Source of the DNA: Prorocentrum cordatum
Taxonomy: Eukaryota > Sar > Dinophyceae > Prorocentrales > Prorocentraceae
NCBI GenBank assembly: GCA_963575745.1
Contig: CAUYUJ010001727.1
Span: forward strand, 1 to 64,000
Direction of reading: 5' to 3'
DNA length: 64,000 nt
The notes below the pieces were generated by a model. That model saw only the letters and a program-made list of their open reading frames with translations. It made no database searches and was not told where the DNA came from. Positions 1 through 10,768 of the stretch are shown piece after piece. Every line of letters starts with the position of its first letter. Position 1 is the stretch's first letter. Made by a program: the position numbers and the translations under genes.

Positions 1-510
1 CCTTCTCGGATGCTGAAGCCGCGCACCCCCACCCCGCCCCCCCCCCAAAGAAGAAAAAGAAGCGCCAAGAAAGGCACAGGAGGCCCTCGAGAGATTCTAG
101 AGGGCCCCAAGGGGCCCCGTTCTCGAGGCGCGCATTCAAGATGCCCCAAGAGGCCACAGATGGCCACAAAGTTGTGTTACGCCTGCTCGGCTCCTCGGCT
201 CAAAATGATGGCTTCAAGAGGGTTGGAAGCATCTCCAAGACTGCCAGCAAGGATACCAGGAAAACACACACACACACACCGAACGGCCCAGGAGGGCCCG
301 AAGAGGCCCCCAGGATGCCTCAAGATAGCCTCGAGGCGAGTTTAAGACGGGCCAGGAGTTGACGGCGCGCACAAGGGGGCACGGGGAGGGGGGGAGGCTT
401 CTCACGGGAAGCTGCGTCTTAGAAGGCGCCGGCCTTGCATCCGCAAACGAGGCCCGCGCCTTCTGAGCAGCAGGGGTGCTTCTGAGAAGCCGCACCCCCT
501 CCCCCTGGCC
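1..510. other. GC-rich leader of window, no gene seen
   Basis: Non-repetitive GC-rich sequence with a short CA run near 268-282 and a few GAAG/CTTCTGAG-type words. The open frames here are short and compositionally biased. I see no recognisable exon, RNA gene or element until the repeat end at about 514. Confidence 0.4.
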
Positions 511-512
511 TT

Positions 513-560
513 AGGTCGGGCCTGTCCCCCTACAGGCCGATGTTGGACGAAAACAAGTGG
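513..560 (+). repeat. left end of CTACAG/CTGTAG inverted-repeat family
   Basis: Carries the family's left-end signature GTCGGGCCTGTCCCCCTACAG followed by GCCGATGTTGGACG. Nearly the same end recurs at 6293, 7490, 13844, 30864 and 42357, always followed further right by the inverted right end. The next right end is at 5808, on the far side of the big tandem array, so this copy is either interrupted by that array or a solo end. Confidence 0.7.
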
Positions 561-595
561 CACGCGTGCCCTGGCTCTTACACAAAGAAGCTGCG

Positions 596-3500
596 AAGGA
601 CTGGGAAGCCTGGACGGAGGAAGGCTGGGCGGAGGAAGGCTCCCAAGGGTGGGTGGCCCAGGGGAGCTGGGGCTCAGGCTCAGAGGGGGGGCCGAGGGGG
701 ACGAACCACCACTAGCCACGAACCACGACGAAAGTGAAGGGTTCCACGGCCCAGGGGGGCTGTCCTGGGAAGCCTGGACGGAAGGGGTGGCCCAGGGAAG
801 CTGTGGCTCAAGCTCAAGGGAGGGGCCGAGGGGGACGAACCACGACGAACCACGAACCACGACGAAAATGAGCATGTCCGTGGCCCGCGGGGGCTGTCCT
901 GGGAAGCCTGGACAGAGCAAGCCTCCGAAGGGTGGGTGCCCAGGGGAGCTGGGGCTCAGGCTCAGAGGGGGGGCCGAGGGGGACGAAACACCACGAGCCA
1001 CGACGAAAAGGGTTCCGCGGCCCAGGGGGGGGCTGCCCTGGGAAGCCTGGACGGAGCAAGCCTCCGAAGAGTGGGTGGCCCAGGGGAGCTGGGGCTCAGG
1101 CTCAAGGGGAGGGGCCGACGGGGACAAACCACCACGAACCACGACGAAAATAAAGGGTTCCGCGGCCCAGGGGGGTTGCCCTGGGAAGCCTGGACGAAGG
1201 AAGGGTCCCACGGGGGAGTGGCCCCACGACGAAAATAAAGAGTTCCGCGGCCCAGGGGAGCTGTCCTGGGAAGCCTGGACGGAAGGGGGGTCCCAAGGGG
1301 GAGTGGCCCAGGGGAGCTGTGGCTCAAGCTCAAGGGAGGGGCCGAGGGGGACGAACCACGACGAACCACGAACCACCACGAAAATGAGGATGTCCGCGGC
1401 CCAGGGGGACTGTCCTGGGAAGCCTGAACGGAGCAAGCCTCCGGAGGGTGGGTAGCCCAGGGGAGCTGGGGCTCAGGCTCAGAGGGGGGGCCGAGGGGGA
1501 CGAACCACCACGAACCACGAACCACGACGAAAATAAAGGATTCCGCGGCCCAGGGGGGCCCGGACGGAGCAAGCCTCCGAAGGGTGGGTGGCCCAGGGGA
1601 GCTGGGGCTCAGGTTCAGGAGAGGGGCCGAGGAGGGCGAACCACCACGAGCCACGAACCACTACGAAAATAAAGAGTTCCGCGGCCCAGGGGGGCTGCCC
1701 TGGGAAGGAGCTGGGGCCCAGGCTCAAGGGGAGGGGCCGAGGGGGACGAACCACCACGAGCCACGAACCACGACGAAAATAAACGGTTCCGCGGCACAGG
1801 GGGGCTGCCCTGGGAAGCCTGGACGATTGGGTTCCCAAGGGTGGGTGCCCAGGGGAGCTGGGGCTCAGGCTCAGGGGAGGGGCCGAGGGGACGAACCAAC
1901 CCCGCCACCCGAACCACGACGAAATATGAGATCCGCGGCCGAACCTTGGCGGAGCGAGCCTCCGAAGGGTGGGTGGCTCAAGGGAGATGGGGCTCAGGCT
2001 CAGGGGAGGGGCCGAGGGGACGAACCACCACGAACCACGAACCACGACGAAAATAAAAATGTCCGAGCTCTAGAGCACAGCCGAGCAAGAGAATAAAGGA
2101 TTCCGCGGCCCAGGGGGGCTGCCCTGGGAAGCCTGGACGGAGGAAGGCTCCCAAGGGTGGGTGGCCAAGTGGATTGGGGCTCATCCTCGGGAGGCGGTGG
2201 GGGGGGGGGCCGACGGGGACGACCCACCACGAGCCACGAACCACGACGAAAATAAACGGTTCCACGGCCCAGGGGGGCTGCCCTGGGAAGCCTGGACGGA
2301 GGAAGGCTACCAAGGGGGGTGGCCCAGGGGGCCGGCCGGTGCTCAGGCTCAGGGGGTGGGGGCCGAGGGGGACGGACCATCACGAGCCACGACGAAAATA
2401 AAGGGTTCCGCGGCCCAGGGGGGCTGCCCTGGGAAGCCTGGGCGGAGGGGGGATCCCAAGGACGGGCGGGCGGCCGACGGGGACGAACCACCACGAGCCA
2501 CGACGACAATAAACGGTTCCGCGGCACAGGGGGGCTGCCCTGGGAAGCCTGGACGGAGGGGGGGGTCCCAAGGAGGGGGGCCCAGAGGAGCCGGGGCTCA
2601 GGCTCAGGGGGAGGGGCCGAGGGGGACGAACCTCCACGAGCCACGACGAAAATAAACAGTTCCGCGGCCCAGGGGGGCTGCCCTGGAAGCCTGGGCGGAG
2701 GGGGGGTCCCAAGGAAGGGTGGCCCAGGGAGCTGGGGCTCAGGCTCAGGGCGGGGCCAGGGGGACGAACCACCACGAGCCACGACGAAAATAAAGGATTC
2801 CGCGGCCCATGGGGGGGGCCGAGGGGGACGAACCACCACGAGCCACGACGAAAACAAACGGTTCCACGGCCCAGAGGGGCTGCCCTGGGAAGCCTGGGCG
2901 GAGGAAGGCTACCAAAGGGGGGTGGCCCAGGGGGCCGGTGCTCAGGCTCAGGGGGGGGCCGAGGAGGACGTCTTACGCGAAAGAGCCACTACGAAAAATA
3001 CGTGGTTTTCGCGGCCCAGGGGGGCTGCCTGGGAAGCCTGACGGAGGGGGGGGGTCCCAGAGGGGTGGCCCAGAGGGCTGGTGCTCAGGCTAAGTGGGGG
3101 GGGCCGAGGGGGAGAAAACCACCACGAGCCCCAGGCGAAAATCAAAGGGTTCCCCGCGGCCAGGGGGCTGCCCCGGGAAGCTGGACAGAGGGGAGATCCC
3201 AATGGGGAGTGCCCCAGGGAGCTGGGGCTCAGGCTCAGGGGAGGGGCCGAGGGGGACGAACCACCACGACCCCCGACGAAAATAAAGGGTTCCGCGGCCC
3301 AGCGGGGCTGCCCCGGGAAGCCTGGACAGAGGGGGGGTCCCAAGGGAGAGTGGCCCAGGGGAGCTGGGGCTCAGGCTCAGGGGAGGGGCCGAGGGGGACG
3401 AACCACCACGAGCCACGACGAAAATAAAGGGTTCCGCTGCCCAGGGGGGCTGCCCTGGGAAGCCTGGACGGAGGGGGGTGCCCAAGGGGGGGTGGCCCAG

Positions 3501-4835
3501 GGGAGCTGGGGCTCAGGCTCGCGGGGGAGGGCGAGGGGGACGAACCACCGCGACCCACGACGAAAATAAAGGGTTCCGCTGCCCAGCGGGGCTGCCCTGG
3601 GAAGCCTGGACGGAAGGGGGGGGTCCCAAGGGAGGGTGGCCCAGGGGGCCGGTGCTCAGGCTCAGGGGGGGGGCCAAGGGGGACGAACCACCACGAGAGG
3701 CTACAAAATAAACGGTTCCGCGGCCCAGGGGGGGTGCCGAGGAGGACGAACCACAAAGAGCCACGACGAATCTAAAGGGTTCCGCGGCCCAGCGGGGCTG
3801 CCCCGGGAAGCCTGGACGGAAGGGGGGGGTCCCAAGGGAGGGTGGCCCAGGGGGCCGGTGCTCAGGCTCAGGGGGGGGGCCAAGGGGGACGAACCACCAC
3901 GAGCCACGACGAAAATAAACGGTTCCGCGGCCCAGCGGGGCTGCCCTGGGAAGCCTGGACGGAGGGGGTGATCCCACGGGGGAGTGGCCCAGGGGAGCTG
4001 GGGCTCAGGCTCAGGGGAGGGGCCGAGGGGGACGAACCACCACGAGCCACGACGAAAATAAACAGTTCCGCGGCCCAGGGGGGCTGCCCCGGAAAGCCTG
4101 GACGGAGGGGGGATCCCAGGGGGGGGGGCCCAGGGGAGCTGGGCTCAGGCTCAGGGGGGGGGGGGCCGAGGGGGACGAACCACCACGACCCCCGACGAAA
4201 ATAAACGGTTTCCGCGGCACAGGGGGGGCTGCCCTGGGAAGCCTGGACGATTGGGTTCCCAAGGGGGGGTGGCCCAGGGGAGCTGGTGCTCAGGCTCAGG
4301 GGGGGGGCCGAAGGGGGACGAACCACCACGAGACAGGACGAAAATAAACAGTTCCGCGGCCCAGGGGGGCTGCCCTGGGAAGCCTGGACGGAGGGGGGGT
4401 ACCAAGGGAGGGTGGCCCAGGGGAGCTGAGGATCAGGCTCATGGGGGGGGGCCGAGGGGGACGAACCACCACGAGCTACGACGAAAATAAAGGGTTCCGC
4501 GGCCCAGGGGGTGGGCCCTGAACCACCACGAACCACGACGAAAATAAAGGATTCCGCGGCCCAGGGGGGGTGCCCTGGGAAGCCTGGACGGAGGGGGGGT
4601 CCCAAGGGGAGGTGGCCCAGGGGAGCTGTGGCTCAAGCTCAGGGAGGGGCCGAGGGTGACGAACCACCACGAGCCACTACGAAAATAAACGGTTCCGCGG
4701 CACAGGGGGGCTGCCCTGGGAAGTATGGACGGAGGGGGGGTCCTAAGGGGGAGTGGCCCAGGGGAGCTGGGGCTCAGGCTCAGGGGAGGGGCCAAGGGGG
4801 ACGAACCACCACGAACCACGAACCACGACGAAAAT
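596..4835. repeat. large tandem array, about 140-bp GC-rich unit, roughly 28-30 copies
   Basis: Each unit holds, in order, GGTTCCGCGGCCCAGGGG, GCTGCCCTGGGAAGCCTGGA, GGTGGCCCAGGGGAGCTGGG, CTCAGGCTCAGGGG, GGGGACGAACCACCACGAG and CGACGAAAATAAA. Spacing between GGTTCCGCGG words is close to 140 bp in the right half (about 3289, 3429, 3569), with shortened units in places, for example near 3709-3779. The long open frames in all six frames are by-products of the repeat. No promoter or gene is visible inside. Confidence 0.9.
2053..2097. repeat. unit-junction variant inside the array
   Basis: Here the usual AATAAA-GGTTCC junction is replaced by ATGTCCGAGCTCTAGAGCAC plus GC-GAGCAAGAGAATAA. The same variant closes the array at 4838-4876, so the array may consist of two blocks that share a terminator-like end sequence. 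Confidence 0.6.
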
Positions 4836-4985
4836 AGAGATGTCCGAGCTCTAGAGCACAGCTGTGCAAGAGAATAACAAATAGTCAAAAATACGCCATA
4901 ATTGTCAAATTATCCCAGTGCGACCCTACCTAGGAGTTGGAGCCTCTAGGAAAGCAACATTAACAGCAGCAATAGTGGATGCTGT
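4836..4985. other. array exit sequence
   Basis: The last repeat unit runs into GTCCGAGCTCTAGAGCAC and then about 100 bp of ordinary AT-richer sequence before the pentanucleotide satellite. No coding potential is seen. Confidence 0.4.
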
Positions 4986-5285
4986 GCTGCGCTATGCTAT
5001 GCTGTGCTATGTTATGCTCTGGTCTGCTATGCTATGCTATGGTATGCTATGCTATGCTGCGCAATGCTATGCTGGGCTAGGCTAGGCTAGGCTAGGCTAG
5101 GGTATGCTCTGCTATGTTATGGTATGCTATGTTGCGCTGTGCTATGCTAAGCAATGCAATGATATGCTATGCGATGCTATATTGCGTTATGCTATGTTAT
5201 GCTATGGTATGTTATGCTGAGCTATGCTATGATATGCTATGCTATGATTAGCAATGTTACGCTCTGCTATGCTGTGCTAATGCTG
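4985..5285. repeat. GCTAT pentanucleotide satellite
   Basis: About 300 bp of degenerate GCTAT/GTTAT/GGTAT pentamers with short GCTAG runs (5078-5100). Microsatellite-like, non-coding. Confidence 0.9.
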
Positions 5286-5600
5286 CGCTGCGCTAAGCTA
5301 AGCTAAGTTAAGCTAAGCTAAGCTCAGCTGGGTCAAGCTAAGCCAAGCCAAGCCAAGCCAAGCCAAGCTAAGCTAAGCTAAGCTAAGATGAGACAAGCTA
5401 AGTTAAGCTAAGCTAAGCTAAACTAAGCTAAGCTAAGCCACGCTAGGCTAGGCAAAGCTAAGCTAAGTTAAGCTAAGATGAGATAAGCTAAGCTAAACTA
5501 AGCTAAGCTAAGCCACGCTAGGCTAGGCAAAGCTAAGCTAAGTTAAGCTAAGATGAGATAAGCTAAGCTAAGCTAAGTTTAGCTAAGCTAAGCTGGGTGA
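5286..5600. repeat. GCTAA pentanucleotide satellite
   Basis: Directly continues the GCTAT block, now as GCTAA/GCCAA pentamers. A roughly 80-bp higher-order segment (GCCACGCTAGGCTAGGCAAA followed by GCTAA runs) occurs twice, near 5436 and 5511. The change of pentamer at about 5285 is sharp. Confidence 0.9.
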
Positions 5601-5734
5601 ACCCAGGGGGCGCAACTGGGGGAACCGCGGGGCGGATCCTGGGGGAACCGCCAGGGGCGGGGAGCACTGCCCGGCCCTTTAAGCATACAGGGTAAGAACC
5701 CTTCTAGGCAGAGCCTAGGTAGGGAAAAATGCTG

Positions 5735-5810
5735 TTTAAAAGAAAGTCCCCAGACTATTTGTTTTACCATTTTTGAATATTCCCCCTGTAGAGGGACAGG
5801 CTCGACTCAA
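5735..5810 (+). repeat. right end of CTACAG/CTGTAG family
   Basis: Contains the internal word GTCCCCAGACTATT, then TTTTTGAATATTCCCCCTGTAG and AGGGACAGGCTCGACT. It is the inverted partner of the left ends. The matching left end could be the one at 513, with the tandem array between them. Confidence 0.7.
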
Positions 5811-5931
5811 CCCTGGCCCCCCTCGGCGCGTGGCCGCAAAGAGGGCTCCGAGAGCGCCTGCCGCCAACCCCCGCCGCTCCTCGCTTGCTCCCCTCCGCCT
5901 GCCCGCCCGGCCACGCCCGCGGCCCGCCACA

Positions 5932-6044
5932 CACCCACACGCACACACACACGCACACACACACACACACACACACACGCACGCACACACACACACACAC
6001 AGGCACACACACACACACACACACGCACACACACACACACACGA

Positions 6045-6098
<54 letters not shown>

Positions 6099-6103
6099 GC
6101 ACA

Positions 6104-6140
<37 letters not shown>

Positions 6141-6141
6141 G

Positions 6142-6190
<49 letters not shown>
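5932..6190. repeat. CA/TG dinucleotide microsatellite
   Basis: About 260 bp of CA with periodic CGCA interruptions. The H/T and V/C-rich open frames over it are artefacts. Confidence 0.97.
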
Positions 6191-6291
6191 CCTCGGACGC
6201 ACGCCAGCACGGGCGTCGGATCCGTGGACCTCGCGCCCAGGGGCGCGGGATCCGCGGGTCGGGGGAGGCACCCAGCGGTCGGAAGAAGGGT

Positions 6292-6449
6292 CAAGTCGGG
6301 CCTGTCCCTCTACAGGGGGAATATTCAAAAATAGGGAAGAAATAGTCTGGGGACTGTTTTTTGAAGATGTTCGGGCATCTTTTGAGCATTTTTGGGATAT
6401 GTTTCATTTCGTCGAAAATCCCCCTGTAGGGGGACACGCCCGACTTAAA
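6292..6449. mobile_element. complete copy of CTACAG/CTGTAG inverted-repeat element (about 157 bp)
   Basis: The left end AAGTCGGGCCTGTCCCTCTACAG and right end CTGTAGGGGGACACGCCCGACTT are inverted copies of about 24 bp. The interior is AT-rich and holds the family word AGTCTGGGGACT. This is the cleanest short copy and defines the element's length. It encodes no protein. In the finding below I argue that such copies resemble introner elements; this copy has no GT or GC after the left CAG, so it is not the best splice candidate. Confidence 0.8.
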
Positions 6450-7100
6450 ACAGGTGGGCAGAAACACGGAGCAGGAGGGCGCTGAAAGCAGATTGGGCCC
6501 CGTCCGCCCCCCGAGGAGGACGGACGAGGTGAGGCCACTCGACCGCGGAAGCAGGAGGGCGCTCCGCGCAGCTCGGCACCTGGGCGTCCGAAGACACCCA
6601 CCTGCAACGACCGAGGGGTACCCCGGAAGCTCCCTCCGCCATCCACCCCCCCCCCCTCCACTCTCGGCCTCCCGCAGAAGGGGCCCCCCCACGGGCAAGA
6701 GCGGCCTCCCGTGCGCGCGGCGCTCGGGTGCAGCCGCGGAGAGGGGCCGGGCCCCGGCGCGCAGGACGCAGCTGCCCCATCGCCTCCGGCGGGCGGAAAC
6801 ACCCAGTGGGCACGGATCGGAGCCGAGGCAAGGTGATGCCAAACATGATCAGGGCTGGGGATGTGCTCCAAACTGCTGGGCGTCAGGCCAATGCGGCCTG
6901 CCTTGGCGAAGCAGCGCGCCGATTCTGCATGCGAGCCAGGCCCGTCGCCAACCCCCACGCGCCTTGATCCACTCTGGAGGTCGGAAAAAGGTGTGGTGGC
7001 ACAAAGGGGCATGGTGCCAATCGCGGAAATGGCGATGCTACCTGCGATAAAGAACATCGCCAGAATCCCCCTTACCTTAAATTAACACACCACACCCCTC
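6450..7100. other. 650 bp without a supported gene
   Basis: Non-repetitive sequence with overlapping open frames on both strands (for example + 6861-7085 and - 6404-7057). None shows a motif I recognise and no plausible exon boundary pair stands out. Confidence 0.3.
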
Positions 7101-7103
7101 TAT

Positions 7104-7290
7104 ACCCAGAGATCCGATGTCGTGATTTTTTCAATACGGGGTCCCTGGAAGTCTCGACCCATTCTCCAGGACCGGCTTTTCATCCTGAGTCGTTTTTTGA
7201 CAGTCCCAGGGCCCGGCGAGGGCCGCCAGAGGCCGAACATCGAGGAAAACCTCCGTCTTGTTTTTTTTCCTTACGTCGGAGGTCTGGGTA
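7104..7290. mobile_element. CCCAGAC-ended MITE-like element (family 2), diverged
   Basis: Ends ACCCAGA and TCTGGGT are inverted. The interior shares GTCGTGATTTTTTCA, GACCCATTCTCCAGGACCGG, TCATCCTGAGTCGTTTTTTG and AAAACCTCCGTC with copies at 12040, 21594, 22570, 22879 and 53133. About 186 bp, non-coding. Confidence 0.7.
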
Positions 7291-7488
7291 CCATACCCCT
7301 TTCGTACCTCCAAATCCATGTCTGCGTGTTTTCGAACCTCACGAGCTCGCATGCATGCCCAGTCCCCATTCCGCCTGCCCGCCCGCCCCACGAGCCCCGG
7401 CCTCCCGCCCGCGCCTCCCTGGCCGGCTGCCTGCTTCTCCCCTGGCCTCTCCCCCCGCCGCCGCGCCGCAGAAGCCTACCGGGGAGTT

Positions 7489-7612
7489 CAGTCGGGCGTG
7501 TCCCCCTACAGCGGGATTTTCGACGAAAAATGAAAAATACCCCAACAATAGTCCAAAAATAATTCAGAAATGGTCTGGGGACTATGTTTATGATATCTTC
7601 TTACCTTTTTGG
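7489..7612 (+). mobile_element. truncated CTACAG-family element at the LINE 3' side
   Basis: Starts GTCGGGCGTGTCCCCCTACAG and runs through GATTTTCGACGAAAAATGAA to the internal word GTCTGGGGACTAT, then stops a few bases before where the opposite end should be. The sequence then changes to GCAAGCAAGCAAG. An inverted copy of the same end lies at 11880-11950, on the other side of the LINE. Confidence 0.65.
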
Positions 7613-7684
7613 CAAGCAAGCAAGCAAGAAGTCATACACCCGGAGGTGCGTAGGACACAAATGTGGGAAAGTTTATAGGAGACG

Positions 7685-7723
<39 letters not shown>
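7685..7723 (+). repeat. 39-nt poly(A) on the plus strand next to the LINE 3' end
   Basis: A pure run of 39 A. The adjacent LINE is on the minus strand, so in LINE sense this is poly(T), about 31 nt after the last ORF2 codon. That is the wrong sense for an ordinary LINE tail. Confidence 0.95.
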
Positions 7724-7724
<1 letters not shown>

Positions 7725-7754
7725 GATCATCCGCATTATACAGATGATGTTGCA

Positions 7755-10740
7755 CTACAACTGTAAGACTGCCGTGCGCACGAAATGCCTCCACGAGGCC
7801 TCATTCGTCAGAAGTGGGACTACATTAGCCAAGCCGTTCGCTGCCACACTCGCCATGCGCAGCACCTGGGTTGTCCAGTCTGCACGCGGTCTGCCTACTT
7901 TCCTCACGTACCTCTCAGAAGCCGGCTGGAAGGACTTCGGGCAGAACGCGACTTCTCTCAGCAGGCCCCCTTCCGGTGCCCTTGCTGCCTTTCCCAAGGA
8001 GGAGCTGCTAACTTGCCACGGCGTCCGTCAGAGGGGCCTGCCCTGTCTCGCGAAGAACTGTAGCGTTGCTCACTCTTGACATGAAGGCAGGCGCGATCCC
8101 CCAGATAGAGCGGAGGCACCGGCAATGGAAACCATCCAATCGCCTACGCCCAGCAGCGCTGAAACACAGAGAAGACAAACCAGATGTCAACTTGCTGAGA
8201 ATCACAGCCTTATATATCTCAACTTTTCTGTACCGGCTCAAATTTGAATGTCTCCATATCTTTGAAAGTTTATCGAAATCGGCCCGCGCCGCGCCCAGCC
8301 GGCGAGAGAGCTCCTTGTTTGCATTTCCCGCGTCAGAAATAAGAGCGCCCAAGTAGATCATATCTGGCTGCGCTGGTATGACGCCCCCGTGCACGTTTCG
8401 GACTTTGCCAGCGCACCGGACCTTCAAGAGTTGGAACTTGTCGGGGCGCAGCTCCATGCCATATGATCTCCCAGCTTGTTGGATTGCTTGTAATAGTGCT
8501 TCCACTGCCCGCGTAGTTCTTCCCAAGATCAATGTGTCATCAGCGCACAGCAAGACGGAAAGAGACCCTCGCTCCCAGGAGCCCCGGTCGGAACCGGCAA
8601 GCTGCGAAGCCGCTTGCTCGATGATAACTGTCATCGTCATTACAAACAAGAACGGTGGCAGCGGGCAACCTCTCGATATCCCTGACGCCTGCGGCCTCGA
8701 GGAAGACGTCGCACCGCAGTCCCGCACCTCAAAGCACCGGCCCGTATAAATAGAACGCATGACGTCCAAGACATGCTCTGGCAGGCCGAAGCTACGTAAT
8801 CCGCAAATCACGGCAGAAGGATCGATTGAATCGAAAGCATTTTTCCAATCAAGGGCCAGCGCATACAAGTTTCCGACGGATCCTCCCAACTCCAGGTCAA
8901 TTCGTCTACGCAATGCAAAAATGGCCTCTTGGATCCCGTGCTTGGATCTGAACCCAAATTGAGATTATGTTAGCCTTGCCTCTGCGCCGCCGCCCACCAA
9001 GCGCCGGTGCAGCAGAGACGCAAAGACTTTGTACCCAATCACGAGGAGGCTGGTTGGACGATAGTTGCTGCAATCGTCGGTCTTGCCCTTCTTGTGGATG
9101 GTCGTAACCCTTGCTTTGTGCCGTTCTTGCGGGACCCGTCGACTCTGCCAGCAATAAGTTGACAAAATCTGTGATTTGTTGGAGAGCGCCAGAACTGTCC
9201 GCAAGTACCTTCCAGTATTCTGGCGGGGCGCCGTCTGGCCCCGGCGCCTTGCCTGATTGCAAATGCCGCAAGCAATTCTTGACCTCGTCTTCCGTGAACT
9301 TGGAAAGCTTGACCGGCAGCGTGTCTCCGAGCGCCGGCGTGTCGATGATATCGGCTTGCCTGACTCCCCATTGCACCTTTTCCAAGTATGTTGCCATTGT
9401 GTCCGCCCGTGCCTCGCTGCTCACCAAATCCCCATCCAGATTTCGCAATTTTCCTTGCTTAGCTAGCCGGGGTTTGCGGAAATTCCGGATGTCGTTCCAC
9501 AATCCTGTCGCCACTGAGTATTCCAACCATTTGGTCTTGTCTTGCCTTGCAGATTCCCTCACGGCTTTGTGCATTTCGTTCTCGCGTCCGGCGTCTCCGT
9601 CGTGTCTCGCCTGCGACCTTTGGTGGATAAGCTGCACTGTCCGGTCACTTATCCAAGGTCGTCTGGGTCGGGGCGCCTCGTCAGGTAGTCCCGCGGCTGC
9701 GACGTGGATCGCGGCAGAGATGTCCCTCCAGGTATCTTCCACCACATCCGCGACGTCGAAATCCTGATTCATGTTCTCCAGAAAAGTGGAAACGAACTGC
9801 TGTCGTACTCCAGGATCCTGAAAGCTTCGAAACTGTTTCCCCGCAGGTCGTTGGCAGCGGGGCAGTTCTTCGATGTCCATGTCGAGCTCGCAACATACCA
9901 AGAAATGCCGGGTTGCCAAAGCCACCTCACGCCGGTTTGCGACCGAGATCACATCTGTGACGCTCGTGTTTGGCACCAGAAGCAAATCAAGCAGAGCGAA
10001 CTTTTGAGGCACGACTTCGTCCATCGGTTTCGTGCCCCCTTCCATGTATGTAACAAGTCGTGCAGCAGAAACGTCTTGGAAAGTACTACTGATAATGTAT
10101 TCCTGCACCGTGCAGAACTTCATCAGCAGGTCCCGGTTGGGGCATTCGACTCTGTGCTTTGCCTCTTCGCCGAAGGTGTGCGGTCTTATGGCGTGTTCTT
10201 CTCCCCGTCGGCGCTGGCCAAGCCGGGCATTGCAATCCCCCAAGATATAATTTGCTCCATTCACAGATACATATTTAAGCAGCTTTCCCAAATCCAAATA
10301 AAACTGTAGCCTTTCTGGTAATGGTCGAAGGTTGTGTGGAGCATAACCGGTGGACAGCGCATGTTTGCCTCTGCCCCCGCGGATTTTGAGGCAGGCAAGC
10401 CGGTCTGAGTACTGCAAGAAGCCACATATGCATGACGACACGTGCGGCGCAACTATAAATCCCACTCCTGCTCTTGGTGCGTTTTCATCGCCGGACCTCT
10501 CGGAGCCCGACAAAATAATGCGATAATCATTGTATGTGTAGCACTCTGCTTTAGGAGCCCACGTCTACTGGAGGCAAAGAAAATCGATCCTCTCAACACG
10601 CATTGCTTCGCAAATTGTGTGGAGCTTCTCGTCTGTCAGGCCGGTTACATTCCACGTAGCCACTGTGACGTGCCCATTTTGCGCACGAGTGACTGGACGA
10701 GGGCGCGGGCCAGAAGGAGATGCTGAAAAACGATTGGGTG
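7755..10740 (-). pseudogene. LINE ORF2 (endonuclease-reverse transcriptase), broken
   Basis: Minus-strand non-LTR retrotransposon ORF2. The N-terminal part is an apurinic-type endonuclease (EEP fold): ATWNVTGLTDEK near 10640, then LCLQ followed by a TAG at 10565-10567, exactly where the family has its catalytic Glu, then ILGDCNARLG (about 10240). The reverse transcriptase follows: NYRPTSLL, QFGFRSKHG, motif A LDWKNAFDSI (about 8850), motif B SRGCPL, and motif C as CADD (8536-8547). The C-terminus (VGRPRADWTTQV) reaches 7755. Breaks: the TAG above, a frameshift near 9120-9145, an in-frame TAA at 8962-8964, and a TAG at 8005-8007 with another frameshift near 8000. The true start is uncertain; the frame opens near 10740, just after ORF1. 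Not functional as read, assuming the sequence is correct. Confidence 0.9.
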
Positions 10741-10768
10741 AAACTGTGTCCTCGCCCCCCGGGCACCA

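Noticed and set aside
402-4888. Many overlapping Pro/Gly/Arg/Ser-rich open frames
   Set aside because: They are six-frame readings of the 140-bp tandem array and follow its sequence exactly.
5736-6345. Cys/Val- or His/Thr-rich frames, and a possible cysteine-rich protein
   Set aside because: Pure CA/TG repeat read in each frame.
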